Position numbers and translations under genes: made by a program
Part shown: piece after piece, positions 16,292 to 23,540 of the stretch
How the letters are laid out: the number at the start of each line of letters is the position of its first letter
Position numbering within the stretch: the first letter of the stretch is position 1
NCBI GenBank assembly: GCA_036986155.1
Contig: BTRA01000037.1
Coordinates: 1-24,014 of the forward strand
From: JACZXQ01 sp036986155
GTDB taxonomy: Bacteria > Gemmatimonadota > Gemmatimonadetes > Longimicrobiales > Gaopeijiaceae
Reading direction: 5' to 3'
DNA: 24,014 nucleotides
Notes under the pieces: model-generated
Seen by the model: only the letters and a program-made list of their open reading frames with translations
The model's database searches: none
What the model was told of the DNA's origin: nothing

Positions 16292-17578
16292 ATGAGCCGC
16301 AATCGTAGGATCCTGGTCGGTGTGATCGTGGTGGCCGTTCTCGGGACGGCATCCTGGCTCAGCGTCTCTCAGAGGAGCGAGCGGGGCCTGGAGGTTCGCT
16401 TCGCTACCGTGGGCCGGAGAGATCTGGTCGAGACCGTGACGGCGAGTGGCAATATCCGTGCGGGCCGCGTTGTGGACATCAGTTCGGACGTGTCGGCACG
16501 CGTGGCTTCACTCTACATCCAGGAAGGCGACGATGTCGTAGCGGGACAGGTCCTGCTGCGCCTCGATCCGACGCGTTTCGACGCGCAGGTGTCCCGCGCC
16601 CGCGCGTCTCTCAACCAGGCCCGCGCCAACGCTGCGCAGCAAGAGGCCAACCACGTCCGCATGGAGCGTGAGCTCAATCGGCTGACGGCGCTGTTCCAGC
16701 GCGACTCGCTGCTCGTGAAGCGCCAACTCTTGGAAGATGCCCAGACCAATCTCGAGGTGGCGGGGCACCAACTCGACGGCGCGAGCTTCGGAGTCGCCCA
16801 GGCCGAGGCCGCGCTGGATGAAGCCAAGGAACTGTTGTCGAAGACGGTCTTCGTGGCACCCATCTCCGGCAAGGTAACCCGCCTCAACGTCGAGGAAGGG
16901 GAGACGGTCATCGTCGGAACCATGAACAACCCCGGCAGCCTCGTCCTCACGATCAGTGGGCTAGCGACGGTCGAAGCGGTGGTGCAGGTCGACGAGACTG
17001 ACATCCCCTACGTGTCACTAGGGGACTCCGCAGTGCTGGAGTTGGACGCGTTCCCAAACCAGGTTTTCGCGGGGGTAGTCACGGAGATCGGAAACAGTGC
17101 GATCCGCCCACCCTCCTCGACCGCAGCGTCCGGACAGACGGCGGCGATCGACTTCGAGGTGGTCATCGTGATGGAGGACCCACCCGAAGGCGTGCGCCCA
17201 GACCTGTCCACCACTGCCGACATCATTACGTCCATGAGCCAAGACGCGTTAGCGGTCCCCATCATCTCACTCACGGTGAGGCAGTCCGATGACGAGGATG
17301 CACCGGCGCCCGACCCCAATGCTCCGCAGCGGGAAGCCGGGCCGGCGACCAAACGTCCGGAAGACCGCGATGTCGAGGGGGTGCTGATCGTCCGCGACGG
17401 AGCGGTCACGTTCACCCCGGTGGAGGTCGGCATCACCGGACAAGAATACTTCGAGATCGTGTCAGGCGTTCAGGAGGGTGACACGCTCGTTGCCGGCCCG
17501 TACCAGCGCATTCGCGAGCTCAAGACCGGGGATGCGGTGCGCGAGCAGGATCCCCGTGACTCGGATAGCGGGAACTGA
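16292..17578 (+). CDS. Periplasmic adaptor (MacA/HlyD-like membrane-fusion protein)
   Basis: The 428-residue product has one N-terminal membrane anchor (ILVGVIVVAVLGTASWL, 7-23) and then the MFP plan: beta-barrel entry and half-lipoyl domain (about 45-92, ISSDVSARVASLYIQEGDDV), an alpha-helical hairpin (95-182) rich in Ala, Gln, Arg and Leu, the second half-lipoyl (186-222, APISGKVTRLNVEEGETV), then the barrel and membrane-proximal domains. An acidic, proline-rich insertion (331-360, DDEDAPAPDPN and following) breaks the last domain and is probably disordered. The protein should bridge TolC and the inner-membrane permeases. It begins 15 bp after the tolC-like stop and ends 36 bp before the first permease. 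Sequence features fit MacA better than RND-type adaptors because of the permease neighbours. Confidence 0.9.
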   Translation: MSRNRRILVGVIVVAVLGTASWLSVSQRSERGLEVRFATVGRRDLVETVTASGNIRAGRVVDISSDVSARVASLYIQEGDDVVAGQVLLRLDPTRFDAQVSRARASLNQARANAAQQEANHVRMERELNRLTALFQRDSLLVKRQLLEDAQTNLEVAGHQLDGASFGVAQAEAALDEAKELLSKTVFVAPISGKVTRLNVEEGETVIVGTMNNPGSLVLTISGLATVEAVVQVDETDIPYVSLGDSAVLELDAFPNQVFAGVVTEIGNSAIRPPSSTAASGQTAAIDFEVVIVMEDPPEGVRPDLSTTADIITSMSQDALAVPIISLTVRQSDDEDAPAPDPNAPQREAGPATKRPEDRDVEGVLIVRDGAVTFTPVEVGITGQEYFEIVSGVQEGDTLVAGPYQRIRELKTGDAVREQDPRDSDSGN

Positions 17579-17614
17579 CGTTGGCTAGTACACGAACCCG
17601 TAACGGGGCGGGAC

Positions 17615-18853
17615 ATGCAGTTCGCTGAGGGCGTGCGCCTGGCGCTCCACCAGCTCCGCACCCAGAAGCTCAAGACGTTCTTCAGCCTGCTGGGCGTCAT
17701 CGTCGGCGTCATGTTCCTCATCGTCGTCGTGAGCTTGGTCGAGGGCATGGACCGCTACATCCGCGAGGATCTCGCCGCCGCCGTGTGGGGTGTCAACACG
17801 GTCACAATCCAACGCTTCCCCGATGGCCCGGACGCCAGCGGCCAGAGCTCGCGAGCCCGGCGGCGGCGTCCTCGGCTCACCTACGACGACTGGGAAGCCC
17901 TCCAGAACTCGGTGAAGACGCCTTCCTTGGTCGGCGCGGAGAGCAGCACGGGTGGTGCGGTGGTCGCGGATAACGGACGCCGCGTCGAGCAGGTCCGCAT
18001 CAAGGGAGTCACTCCTGAGATGCTCATGATCCGGGACTGGAAGGTCGAGCGAGGCCGCCCGTTCTCGGATCAAGAAGCGAGCCGGGGCGCTGCAGTCGTC
18101 ATCGTCGGCAAGGACCCGGCGGAGAAGCTCTTTCCGAGCGCCGATCCGATCGGGAGAAGCGTGAGGATCAGGCGATTCCAGTACAGGATCATCGGTGTGT
18201 TGGAGGAACAGGGGAGCCTCTTCGGCCAGTCGCTGGACAACCTCGTGATCGCGCCGGCGCGCTCGCCCATTCAGGCCGTGACCAACCCCCACGGCATCGT
18301 CGACGAAATCATCATTCAGACCTTGGACCCCGCCGACCTGAGCCAGGCGCAACTCGAGGCTGAAGAGATCATGCGCATCCGCCGGCGCCTGAGGCCGGGT
18401 GAGCCGAACGACTTCGCCGTCGAGACGGCCGAAGACACGCTGAGCTTCTGGGACCGGATCTCCAAGGTTCTTTTCCTGGCCTTGCCGGGCCTTGTGGCGA
18501 TCTCTCTCGTGGTTGGGGGCATCGTCATCATGAATATCATGCTGGTGTCTGTGATGGAGCGGACGCGGGAAATCGGCGTCCGAAAGGCGCTGGGCGCCCG
18601 CCGCCGAGACATTCTCACCCAGGTGCTGATCGAAAGCGTTACGCTCTCGGGATTCGGCGCCGCGTTTGGCGTCGGCGTCGGGATCGGGCTGACCTATCTC
18701 GTGCGGGCACTGTCGCCGCTCCCAGCAGCGGTCGCTCCCAAGTGGGTGGCTCTCGGTGTCATCCTGGGGCTTATCGTGGGCATCATCTCGGGTGTGTACC
18801 CCGCCTCGCAGGCTTCGAAGCTGCATCCTGTCGACGCGCTGAGGCACGAGTAG
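17615..18853 (+). CDS. ABC transporter permease, MacB/FtsX type (first of pair)
   Basis: This 412-residue membrane protein has the MacB plan without an ATPase: a first helix (FFSLLGVIVGVMFLIVVVSL, 26-45), a large periplasmic core domain (about 50-275), and three C-terminal FtsX helices (about 285-312, 345-368, 375-398). The coupling helix ERTREIGVRKALGARRRDIL (309-328) is highly typical. VSVMERTRE and YPASQASKLHPVDALRHE at the end are also family marks. Such permeases are mechanotransmitters for macrolide, lipoprotein or peptide export. The cytoplasmic N-terminus lacks a Walker motif, so an ATPase must come from elsewhere. Spacing to the second permease is 1 bp, so the two are likely a heterodimer. 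The Shine-Dalgarno (GGGGCGGGA) is poor but close to the ATG. Confidence 0.92.
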   Translation: MQFAEGVRLALHQLRTQKLKTFFSLLGVIVGVMFLIVVVSLVEGMDRYIREDLAAAVWGVNTVTIQRFPDGPDASGQSSRARRRRPRLTYDDWEALQNSVKTPSLVGAESSTGGAVVADNGRRVEQVRIKGVTPEMLMIRDWKVERGRPFSDQEASRGAAVVIVGKDPAEKLFPSADPIGRSVRIRRFQYRIIGVLEEQGSLFGQSLDNLVIAPARSPIQAVTNPHGIVDEIIIQTLDPADLSQAQLEAEEIMRIRRRLRPGEPNDFAVETAEDTLSFWDRISKVLFLALPGLVAISLVVGGIVIMNIMLVSVMERTREIGVRKALGARRRDILTQVLIESVTLSGFGAAFGVGVGIGLTYLVRALSPLPAAVAPKWVALGVILGLIVGIISGVYPASQASKLHPVDALRHE

Positions 18854-18854
18854 C

Positions 18855-20117
18855 GTGAGCAGCTTTCAAACTTTGGACGAAGGGATCTCCATCGCGTTGG
18901 ACTCGATTCGCGCGAACAAGATCCGCTCCGGCCTCACGATTCTCGGAGTGGCCATCGGCGTCGGGGTCGTCGTGACCATGGCCGCACTGATCACTGGGAT
19001 TCGCTCTTCGATCATCGAAGGGTTCGAGTCCGCGGGCCCGGACAACTTTTCGGTGGTGCGCTTCGACTTCACCGGCATCCAGTTCAGTTCTGGTAGCACC
19101 CGTCCGCCCTGGTGGAACAAGCCTCGTCTTGAACCGGAAGAAGCGGAGCGGCTAGCCGAACTCCCCGGCGTGGAGGCGTCCCTCTATAACTTTGGGTTCT
19201 CGACGACCATGATCGCCGGAGAGCGGCGAGTGCCGGACATCCTATCCCAGGCCTATTCGGCGGGGTGGATCCAATATGCTCAAGGCCATTTCAGCGCGGG
19301 GCGTGATTTCACCGCTCAGGAGGTGCGCCAGTCCAGGCCCGTCGTCGTGATCTCGACGGACCTGGCGGAGACGCTTTTCAGTGACCGGGACCCGATCGGG
19401 CGCAACGTTCGCGTGAGTGCCGGCCGTAGAGGAGTAAACGAGGCATTTCGTGTCATCGGCGTGTTCGAGGCGGACGAGAACATCTTCTCGGCGGCCATCA
19501 AGGACTTCGCCGTCTTCCCCTATACGACAGCGATGAAGCGGGTCAAGGCGTCGAACTGGCAGGCCGGTATCTGGATTGTCCCGGAGAAAGGGGCGAGACA
19601 AGCGGACGTGATCGATCACGTCGTCGGCGCCATGCGCGCCATGAGGGGCCTGCGGCCGCAAGAAGAGGACGACTTCGTGATCCTGCGCTCAGGCCAACTC
19701 CTGGACACCTTCAACCAGCTCACGGCGGTGTTCTTCTTGGTCATGATGGCCCTCTCTTCGGTCGGCCTGCTGGTGGGCGGGATCGGGGTCGTGGGGATCA
19801 TGATGATCTCCGTCACGGAACGGACCAGAGAGATTGGCATTCGCAAAGCAGTCGGCGCCACGCGACAGGAGATCCTGTGGCAATTCCTCGTCGAGGCCGC
19901 GGTGCTGACCTTGCTGGGGGGAGCGATCGGACTGGCTCTCGGCGGGGGGCTCGCAGAGTTGGTAGCGTCTCAAACCCCGGTCCCCGCTTCGATTCCGCTG
20001 TGGGCCGTAGCGACGGCCTTGGCCATGGCTGTTCTCACGGGGATGCTCTTCGGGCTGGTGCCGGCCTACCGGGCCTCGCGCATGAACCCGGTGACCGCCC
20101 TAGGCCACGAATTATGA
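18855..20117 (+). CDS. ABC transporter permease, MacB/FtsX type (second of pair)
   Basis: The 420-residue product has the same plan as its neighbour: helix 1 (SGLTILGVAIGVGVVVTMAALI, 25-46), a periplasmic core (50-285), then three helices at about 290-318, 345-368 and 380-405. ERTREIGIRKAVGATRQEIL (324-343) is the coupling helix, and YRASRMNPVTALGHEL closes the protein. It starts with GTG 1 bp after the TAG of the first permease. Its stop overlaps the ATG of bshB1 in ATGA. The two permeases are clearly diverged from one another in their periplasmic domains, which supports a heterodimer rather than recent duplication. No ATP-binding motif is present. Confidence 0.92.
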   Translation: MSSFQTLDEGISIALDSIRANKIRSGLTILGVAIGVGVVVTMAALITGIRSSIIEGFESAGPDNFSVVRFDFTGIQFSSGSTRPPWWNKPRLEPEEAERLAELPGVEASLYNFGFSTTMIAGERRVPDILSQAYSAGWIQYAQGHFSAGRDFTAQEVRQSRPVVVISTDLAETLFSDRDPIGRNVRVSAGRRGVNEAFRVIGVFEADENIFSAAIKDFAVFPYTTAMKRVKASNWQAGIWIVPEKGARQADVIDHVVGAMRAMRGLRPQEEDDFVILRSGQLLDTFNQLTAVFFLVMMALSSVGLLVGGIGVVGIMMISVTERTREIGIRKAVGATRQEILWQFLVEAAVLTLLGGAIGLALGGGLAELVASQTPVPASIPLWAVATALAMAVLTGMLFGLVPAYRASRMNPVTALGHEL

Positions 20118-20842
20118 GCATGGAACTCGACGTCCTCGCGATCTTCGCCCACCCAGACGATGCCGAACTGTTGTGTGGTGGTTCGCTGGTCAAGAGCGCC
20201 CAGATGGGCGAGCGCACGGGTGCTCTCGACCTGACGCGGGGTGAGCGGGCCACCCTTGGATCACCCGAGATCCGAGAGCGGGAAGCCAAGAAAGCAGCCG
20301 AGGTTCTCGGCTTGGCCGTCCGCCGGAACGCCGGCCTCCCCGACTCGGCCATCGAGAACACTGTGGAGTCGCGAACCACCCTCGTCGAGATTCTACGGGA
20401 CCTCCGGCCGCGTGTGGTGGTCACCCATGCGCGCGAGGGCCGTCACCGCGATCACCGGGTGGCCGCCGAACTGGTCTACGATGCCTGCTTTCTAGCCGGG
20501 CTCAAGGGTTTCCCTGCGGAGGGCGAGGCCCACCGGCCTGAAAAGTTGGTGCACGCCATGACCTTCAGAGAGGACGTGGTGAAGCCCACCTTCGTGATCG
20601 ATATCTCGGACCAGATCGACTCCAAGCTCGAGGCCCTGGCCTGCTATGAGTCGCAGTTCATGGAGGGATCCGTGCAGGCCGGTGAGGTCTTCCCGGGTGG
20701 CGGCCGGCCGCTGGCAGATCAGATCCGCGCGAAATGTGCACACCATGGGTCGCTCATTCGTGTGGCCTACGGCGAGCCTTTCTGGACCCGTGAGACGGTG
20801 GGAATGGAAAGCCTGGGACAACTCGAGGCCGCCACGTTTTGA
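20114..20842 (+). CDS. bshB1: Bacillithiol biosynthesis deacetylase BshB1-type (PIG-L family)
   Basis: The 242-residue enzyme should deacetylate GlcNAc-malate in bacillithiol synthesis. The PIG-L metal site is present: AHPDDAEL (12-19) and HRDH (111-114). The C-terminal ending YGEPFWTRETVGMESLGQLE (219-238) is the segment I associate with BshB1 rather than other PIG-L enzymes. ESQF (179-182) and GRPLADQI (197-204) also fit. Start is ATG 20114, overlapping the permease stop by 4 bp; a second ATG two codons on is equally possible. Translational coupling to the exporter operon is expected. The other bacillithiol genes (bshA, bshC) are not in the window, so presence of the whole pathway is inference. 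It is convergent with the HIRAN-like gene, 18 bp away. Confidence 0.88.
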   Translation: MSMELDVLAIFAHPDDAELLCGGSLVKSAQMGERTGALDLTRGERATLGSPEIREREAKKAAEVLGLAVRRNAGLPDSAIENTVESRTTLVEILRDLRPRVVVTHAREGRHRDHRVAAELVYDACFLAGLKGFPAEGEAHRPEKLVHAMTFREDVVKPTFVIDISDQIDSKLEALACYESQFMEGSVQAGEVFPGGGRPLADQIRAKCAHHGSLIRVAYGEPFWTRETVGMESLGQLEAATF

Positions 20843-20844
20843 CC

Positions 20845-20861
20845 ACGGCTGGTCCAGCCGT
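20845..20861. terminator. Hairpin in the gap between convergent genes
   Basis: ACGGCTG (20845-20851) and CAGCCGT (20855-20861) form a perfect 7-bp stem with a 3-base loop, filling the 18-bp gap between bshB1 and the HIRAN-like gene. Its position between two stop codons suggests a bidirectional terminator, but no T-run follows on either strand. Confidence 0.4.
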
Positions 20862-21199
20862 CATCCTGCCGCGCAGGACACCTCGAGCAGGACCCTGCGC
20901 CAACTCGGCACTTCCGAACCGTGCACCTTGAGTGCCCGTGCCGACGCGCCACCTCCCCGTAGGATCCAAGGCGCCAACCAAGCCCCGATCTCGGGAGGCA
21001 GATGCCCGATCGGATCACCTCCTGTCACGTGAACCCAGACCTCTGGTTCCTCCTGCCCCGGGGGATCGGGTATGAGGTACAGAGTGTCCCCTGCGCTCAT
21101 GTAGTCGATGATACGGTCCCGCCCAGCGAAGACCGTACCATGTACCGTGGCCCTGAACCGGCGAGGGCACCCTACGGGGAGTGGCGGAGGATCCTTCAT
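20861..21199 (-). CDS. Small HIRAN-domain-like protein
   Basis: The 112-residue protein matches, by pattern, the HIRAN fold along most of its length: a first strand RFRATVHGTVF (14-24), then GDTLYLIPDPPGQEEPEVWVHV (37-58), GGDPIGHLPPEIGAWLA (60-76) and a closing strand (89-108). HIRAN domains bind DNA 3' ends in helicases such as HLTF/Rad5, and also occur alone in bacteria. The segment 'G-D-x-L-x-L-x-x-D-P ... I-G-x-L-P-x-x-x-A' is the basis of the call; the usual asparagines after the Pro are replaced by PGQEE. AGGAGAA stands 4 nt before the ATG, which supports a real gene. It is divergent from the cysteine desulfurase gene. Function in this organism is unknown; no helicase or nuclease is encoded beside it. 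Confidence 0.7.
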   Translation of the reverse strand: MKDPPPLPVGCPRRFRATVHGTVFAGRDRIIDYMSAGDTLYLIPDPPGQEEPEVWVHVTGGDPIGHLPPEIGAWLAPWILRGGGASARALKVHGSEVPSWRRVLLEVSCAAG

Positions 21200-21215
21200 C
21201 GGCTTCTCCTGTTAG

Positions 21216-21248
21216 AGTGCACTGAGCGGACGCTTTTGCCATATTATG
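21216..21248. promoter_or_regulatory. Divergent promoter region with an AT-rich patch and a palindrome
   Basis: The 113-bp divergent gap between the HIRAN-like gene and the cysteine desulfurase contains the perfect palindrome AGTGCACT (21216-21223) and the AT-rich patch ATATTAT (21241-21247). Its TATTAT matches five of six -10 bases on the plus strand; CATAAT (21248-21243) matches five of six on the minus strand. No good -35 stands at the proper distance for either. The palindrome could be an operator, but I cannot name a regulator. Confidence 0.35.
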
Positions 21249-21312
21249 CGCACTCGTCGGCCAACGAAATGGCCTCCCCGACATTCAGTGTGCCGATGCG
21301 GACAGCCTGACC

Positions 21313-22467
21313 ATGAATCCCATCTATCTCGACTACGCGGCAACGACTCCCGTCCGAGATGAGGTGAGTGAAGCCATGAGGCCGCTCCTGTCCGATGAGT
21401 TTGGTAACCCGTCGAGCCGGCACCGATGGGGCCGGGCCGCGTCGGCCCGGCTGGAAGAGGCTCGTGAGCGCAGTGCCGCCGCCTTGGGAGTGTCGCCCCC
21501 CGAGGTGTTATTCGTCCGCGGTGGAACCGAGAGCGACAATCTCGCCATCCTGGGGCGGGCCGCCGTGTGGAGCACACGCGGCGACGAGCCCCTCGTAGTT
21601 GTTTCGGCCATTGAGCATAAGGCAGTGCTGGAGGCCGCCGAAAGCGTGACTGGCTCGGGCGGAAAGTGCGTCGTCGTCGGCGTGGGTCGGGACGGTGCGC
21701 TCGACGTGGACTCCCTGCACACGGCTCTCCAACAGCAGCCGGCCGTGGTCTCGATGATGTGGGTCAATAACGAGGTGGGTCTGATGCTCCCCGTCACCGA
21801 AGTGGCGGAGATGGCGCACGACGCAGGTGTCGTCTTCCACACAGACGCCGTGCAGGCGGTGGGCAAGGTCCCCGTCCGGCTGGGAGAGACGCCGATCGAT
21901 TTGGCAACGGTCACGGGCCATAAGATCTATGGACCCAAGGGCACTGGGCTACTCGTGGTCCGCCACGGAACGGAGGTCGCTCCGCGCATGTTCGGTGGCG
22001 GCCAGGAAAAGAGTCTCAGGCCGGGCACCGAGGACGTGGCCGGTGCCGTCGGGATGTCGGTAGCGGTGGAGCTGGCTACCCTGGAAGCCGAGTTCGAGGC
22101 AAGGCGGCTGACCGCCCTTCGCAAACAACTGGAGGACTCCCTTGTTGCCGAACTCGGCTCGATCACGATCCACGGGGCGGAGGCGAAGCGCGCTCCACAC
22201 ATCCTGAGCATCGGGATTCCGCAAGCCGACCAGGAGATCGTGTTGGCCGGTCTGGACCTCGAGGGCATCGCAGTCTCCGGGGGATCCGCGTGTGATTCCG
22301 GTGCGGTTGCGAAGAGTCATGTCCTGCTCGCCATGTACGGTGACGACGCCCGTGGCGCCACCGTTCGGTTCAGCCTCGGCCGTGGCACGACGTCCGATGA
22401 CATCCATGCCGCTGCTGCCGCGGCGGTCACCGTGGTTCGCCGGGCCGAGGCCGCCGGATCGTCATGA
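21313..22467 (+). CDS. Cysteine desulfurase (IscS/NifS family)
   Basis: This 384-residue PLP enzyme takes sulfur from cysteine as a persulfide. YLDYAATTP (5-13) and GNPSSRH (31-37) open the protein. His102 in EHKAVLE (101-107), Asp178 in FHTDAVQAVGK (175-185), and Lys204 in TGHKIYGPKG (201-210) are the cofactor residues. Catalytic Cys327 sits in GGSACDSG (323-330). The long loop after the Cys is characteristic of group I IscS/NifS enzymes rather than SufS. It overlaps mnmA by ATGA, so the main partner is likely MnmA. No iscU or other Fe-S assembly genes are adjacent, so general Fe-S supply cannot be asserted. The ATG at 21313 lacks a strong Shine-Dalgarno. Confidence 0.93.
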   Translation: MNPIYLDYAATTPVRDEVSEAMRPLLSDEFGNPSSRHRWGRAASARLEEARERSAAALGVSPPEVLFVRGGTESDNLAILGRAAVWSTRGDEPLVVVSAIEHKAVLEAAESVTGSGGKCVVVGVGRDGALDVDSLHTALQQQPAVVSMMWVNNEVGLMLPVTEVAEMAHDAGVVFHTDAVQAVGKVPVRLGETPIDLATVTGHKIYGPKGTGLLVVRHGTEVAPRMFGGGQEKSLRPGTEDVAGAVGMSVAVELATLEAEFEARRLTALRKQLEDSLVAELGSITIHGAEAKRAPHILSIGIPQADQEIVLAGLDLEGIAVSGGSACDSGAVAKSHVLLAMYGDDARGATVRFSLGRGTTSDDIHAAAAAAVTVVRRAEAAGSS

Positions 22468-23540
22468 GCGGTCGCGTACTGGTCGCAATGTCGGGCGGCG
22501 TCGACTCCTCGGTGGCGGCAGCCCTGCTGGTCGAGCAAGGCTACGACGTGGTCGGCGCCACCATGAAGACGTTCTGCTACTCAGAGAAGGCCGGTCCCTC
22601 CAAGACGTGCTGTGGCCTGGATGGTATCATGGACGCTCAACGCGTGGCACGGACGCTGGGCATTCCCCATTACGTATTCGACGTTGAGGAGGCGTTCACT
22701 CGGGACGTCATCGACGATTTCGTGGAGGAGTACGCTAACGGTCGAACTCCGAACCCCTGCGTACGATGCAACTCCAACACGAAGTTCAAGGATCTGCTGG
22801 CTCGCGGCCGCGCGCTGGGGTGTGACGGCATCGCTTCGGGGCACTACGTACGGATCGAGCATGAGGCTGGGGCATCCGCCCTCTTCAGGGGGGCCGACCA
22901 CGAAAAGGACCAATCCTACTTCCTTTGGGGCCTTCCGGGTGACCTGCTACCGCTGCTGCAATTCCCGTTGGGAGACCTGACGAAGCCCGAGGTACGGAGC
23001 TGCGCGCGCGAATTGGGACTGACCACCGCGGACAAGCCGGAGTCGCAGGAGATCTGCTTCGTTCCAACAGGCGACTACCGCGACCTGCTCGAAAAGCGAC
23101 TCGCCCCTTCCCACCCCGCGCTCGAGCCAGGGCCGATCGTGGATCTGGCCGGCCGTATGCTCGGCCGACACGCCGGCTATGCCGGCTATACCGTTGGCCA
23201 ACGAAAGCGTCTGGGCGGTGGATTCTCCGAGCCAATGTTCGTGGTCGCCGTGCGTGCCGATACTCGTGAGGTCGTCGTAGGCCCCAGCGAGGCCTGCTTC
23301 TCTGCCGGTGTCGAGGTCGGCGAGTTGAATTGGCACGGTGCTGCGCCGGAAGAAGGCCGGGAGATCAAGGTCCAAATCCGGTATCGGGCTCCCCCGGTGA
23401 GCGCGACGATCGAAGCGTGCGGCGAATCAGCTCGCTTGATGTTCGAGGAACCGCAACGGGCCGTGACACCCGGTCAGTCGGCGGCAGTCTATGAGGGCGA
23501 GCGGCTCTTGGGCGGAGGAAGAATCCTCGTCAGTGTTTGA
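22464..23540 (+). CDS. mnmA: tRNA 2-thiouridine(34) synthase MnmA
   Basis: The 358-residue enzyme adenylates and thiolates U34 of tRNAs for Lys, Glu and Gln. The PP-loop SGGVDSS (10-16), the first catalytic cysteine Cys99 in NPCVRCN (97-103), and Cys198 in ESQEICFVP (193-201) are present. TADKPESQ (188-195), YTVGQRKRLG (242-251) and the C-terminal beta-barrel ending ILVSV are typical. Near the N-terminus the loop carries FCYSEKAGPSKTCCGLDG (37-54), with three cysteines (38, 49, 50); this CC-type loop replaces the segment found in E. coli MnmA. Its start overlaps the desulfurase stop by 4 bp. Its 3' end overlaps the convergent dnaJ gene by 11 bp. Confidence 0.97.
   Translation: MSGRVLVAMSGGVDSSVAAALLVEQGYDVVGATMKTFCYSEKAGPSKTCCGLDGIMDAQRVARTLGIPHYVFDVEEAFTRDVIDDFVEEYANGRTPNPCVRCNSNTKFKDLLARGRALGCDGIASGHYVRIEHEAGASALFRGADHEKDQSYFLWGLPGDLLPLLQFPLGDLTKPEVRSCARELGLTTADKPESQEICFVPTGDYRDLLEKRLAPSHPALEPGPIVDLAGRMLGRHAGYAGYTVGQRKRLGGGFSEPMFVVAVRADTREVVVGPSEACFSAGVEVGELNWHGAAPEEGREIKVQIRYRAPPVSATIEACGESARLMFEEPQRAVTPGQSAAVYEGERLLGGGRILVSV

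Noticed and set aside
17585..18847. A 420-codon reverse-strand frame opposite the first permease
   Set aside because: It mirrors the permease gene codon for codon and is rich in Asp, Arg and His, as expected of an antisense shadow.
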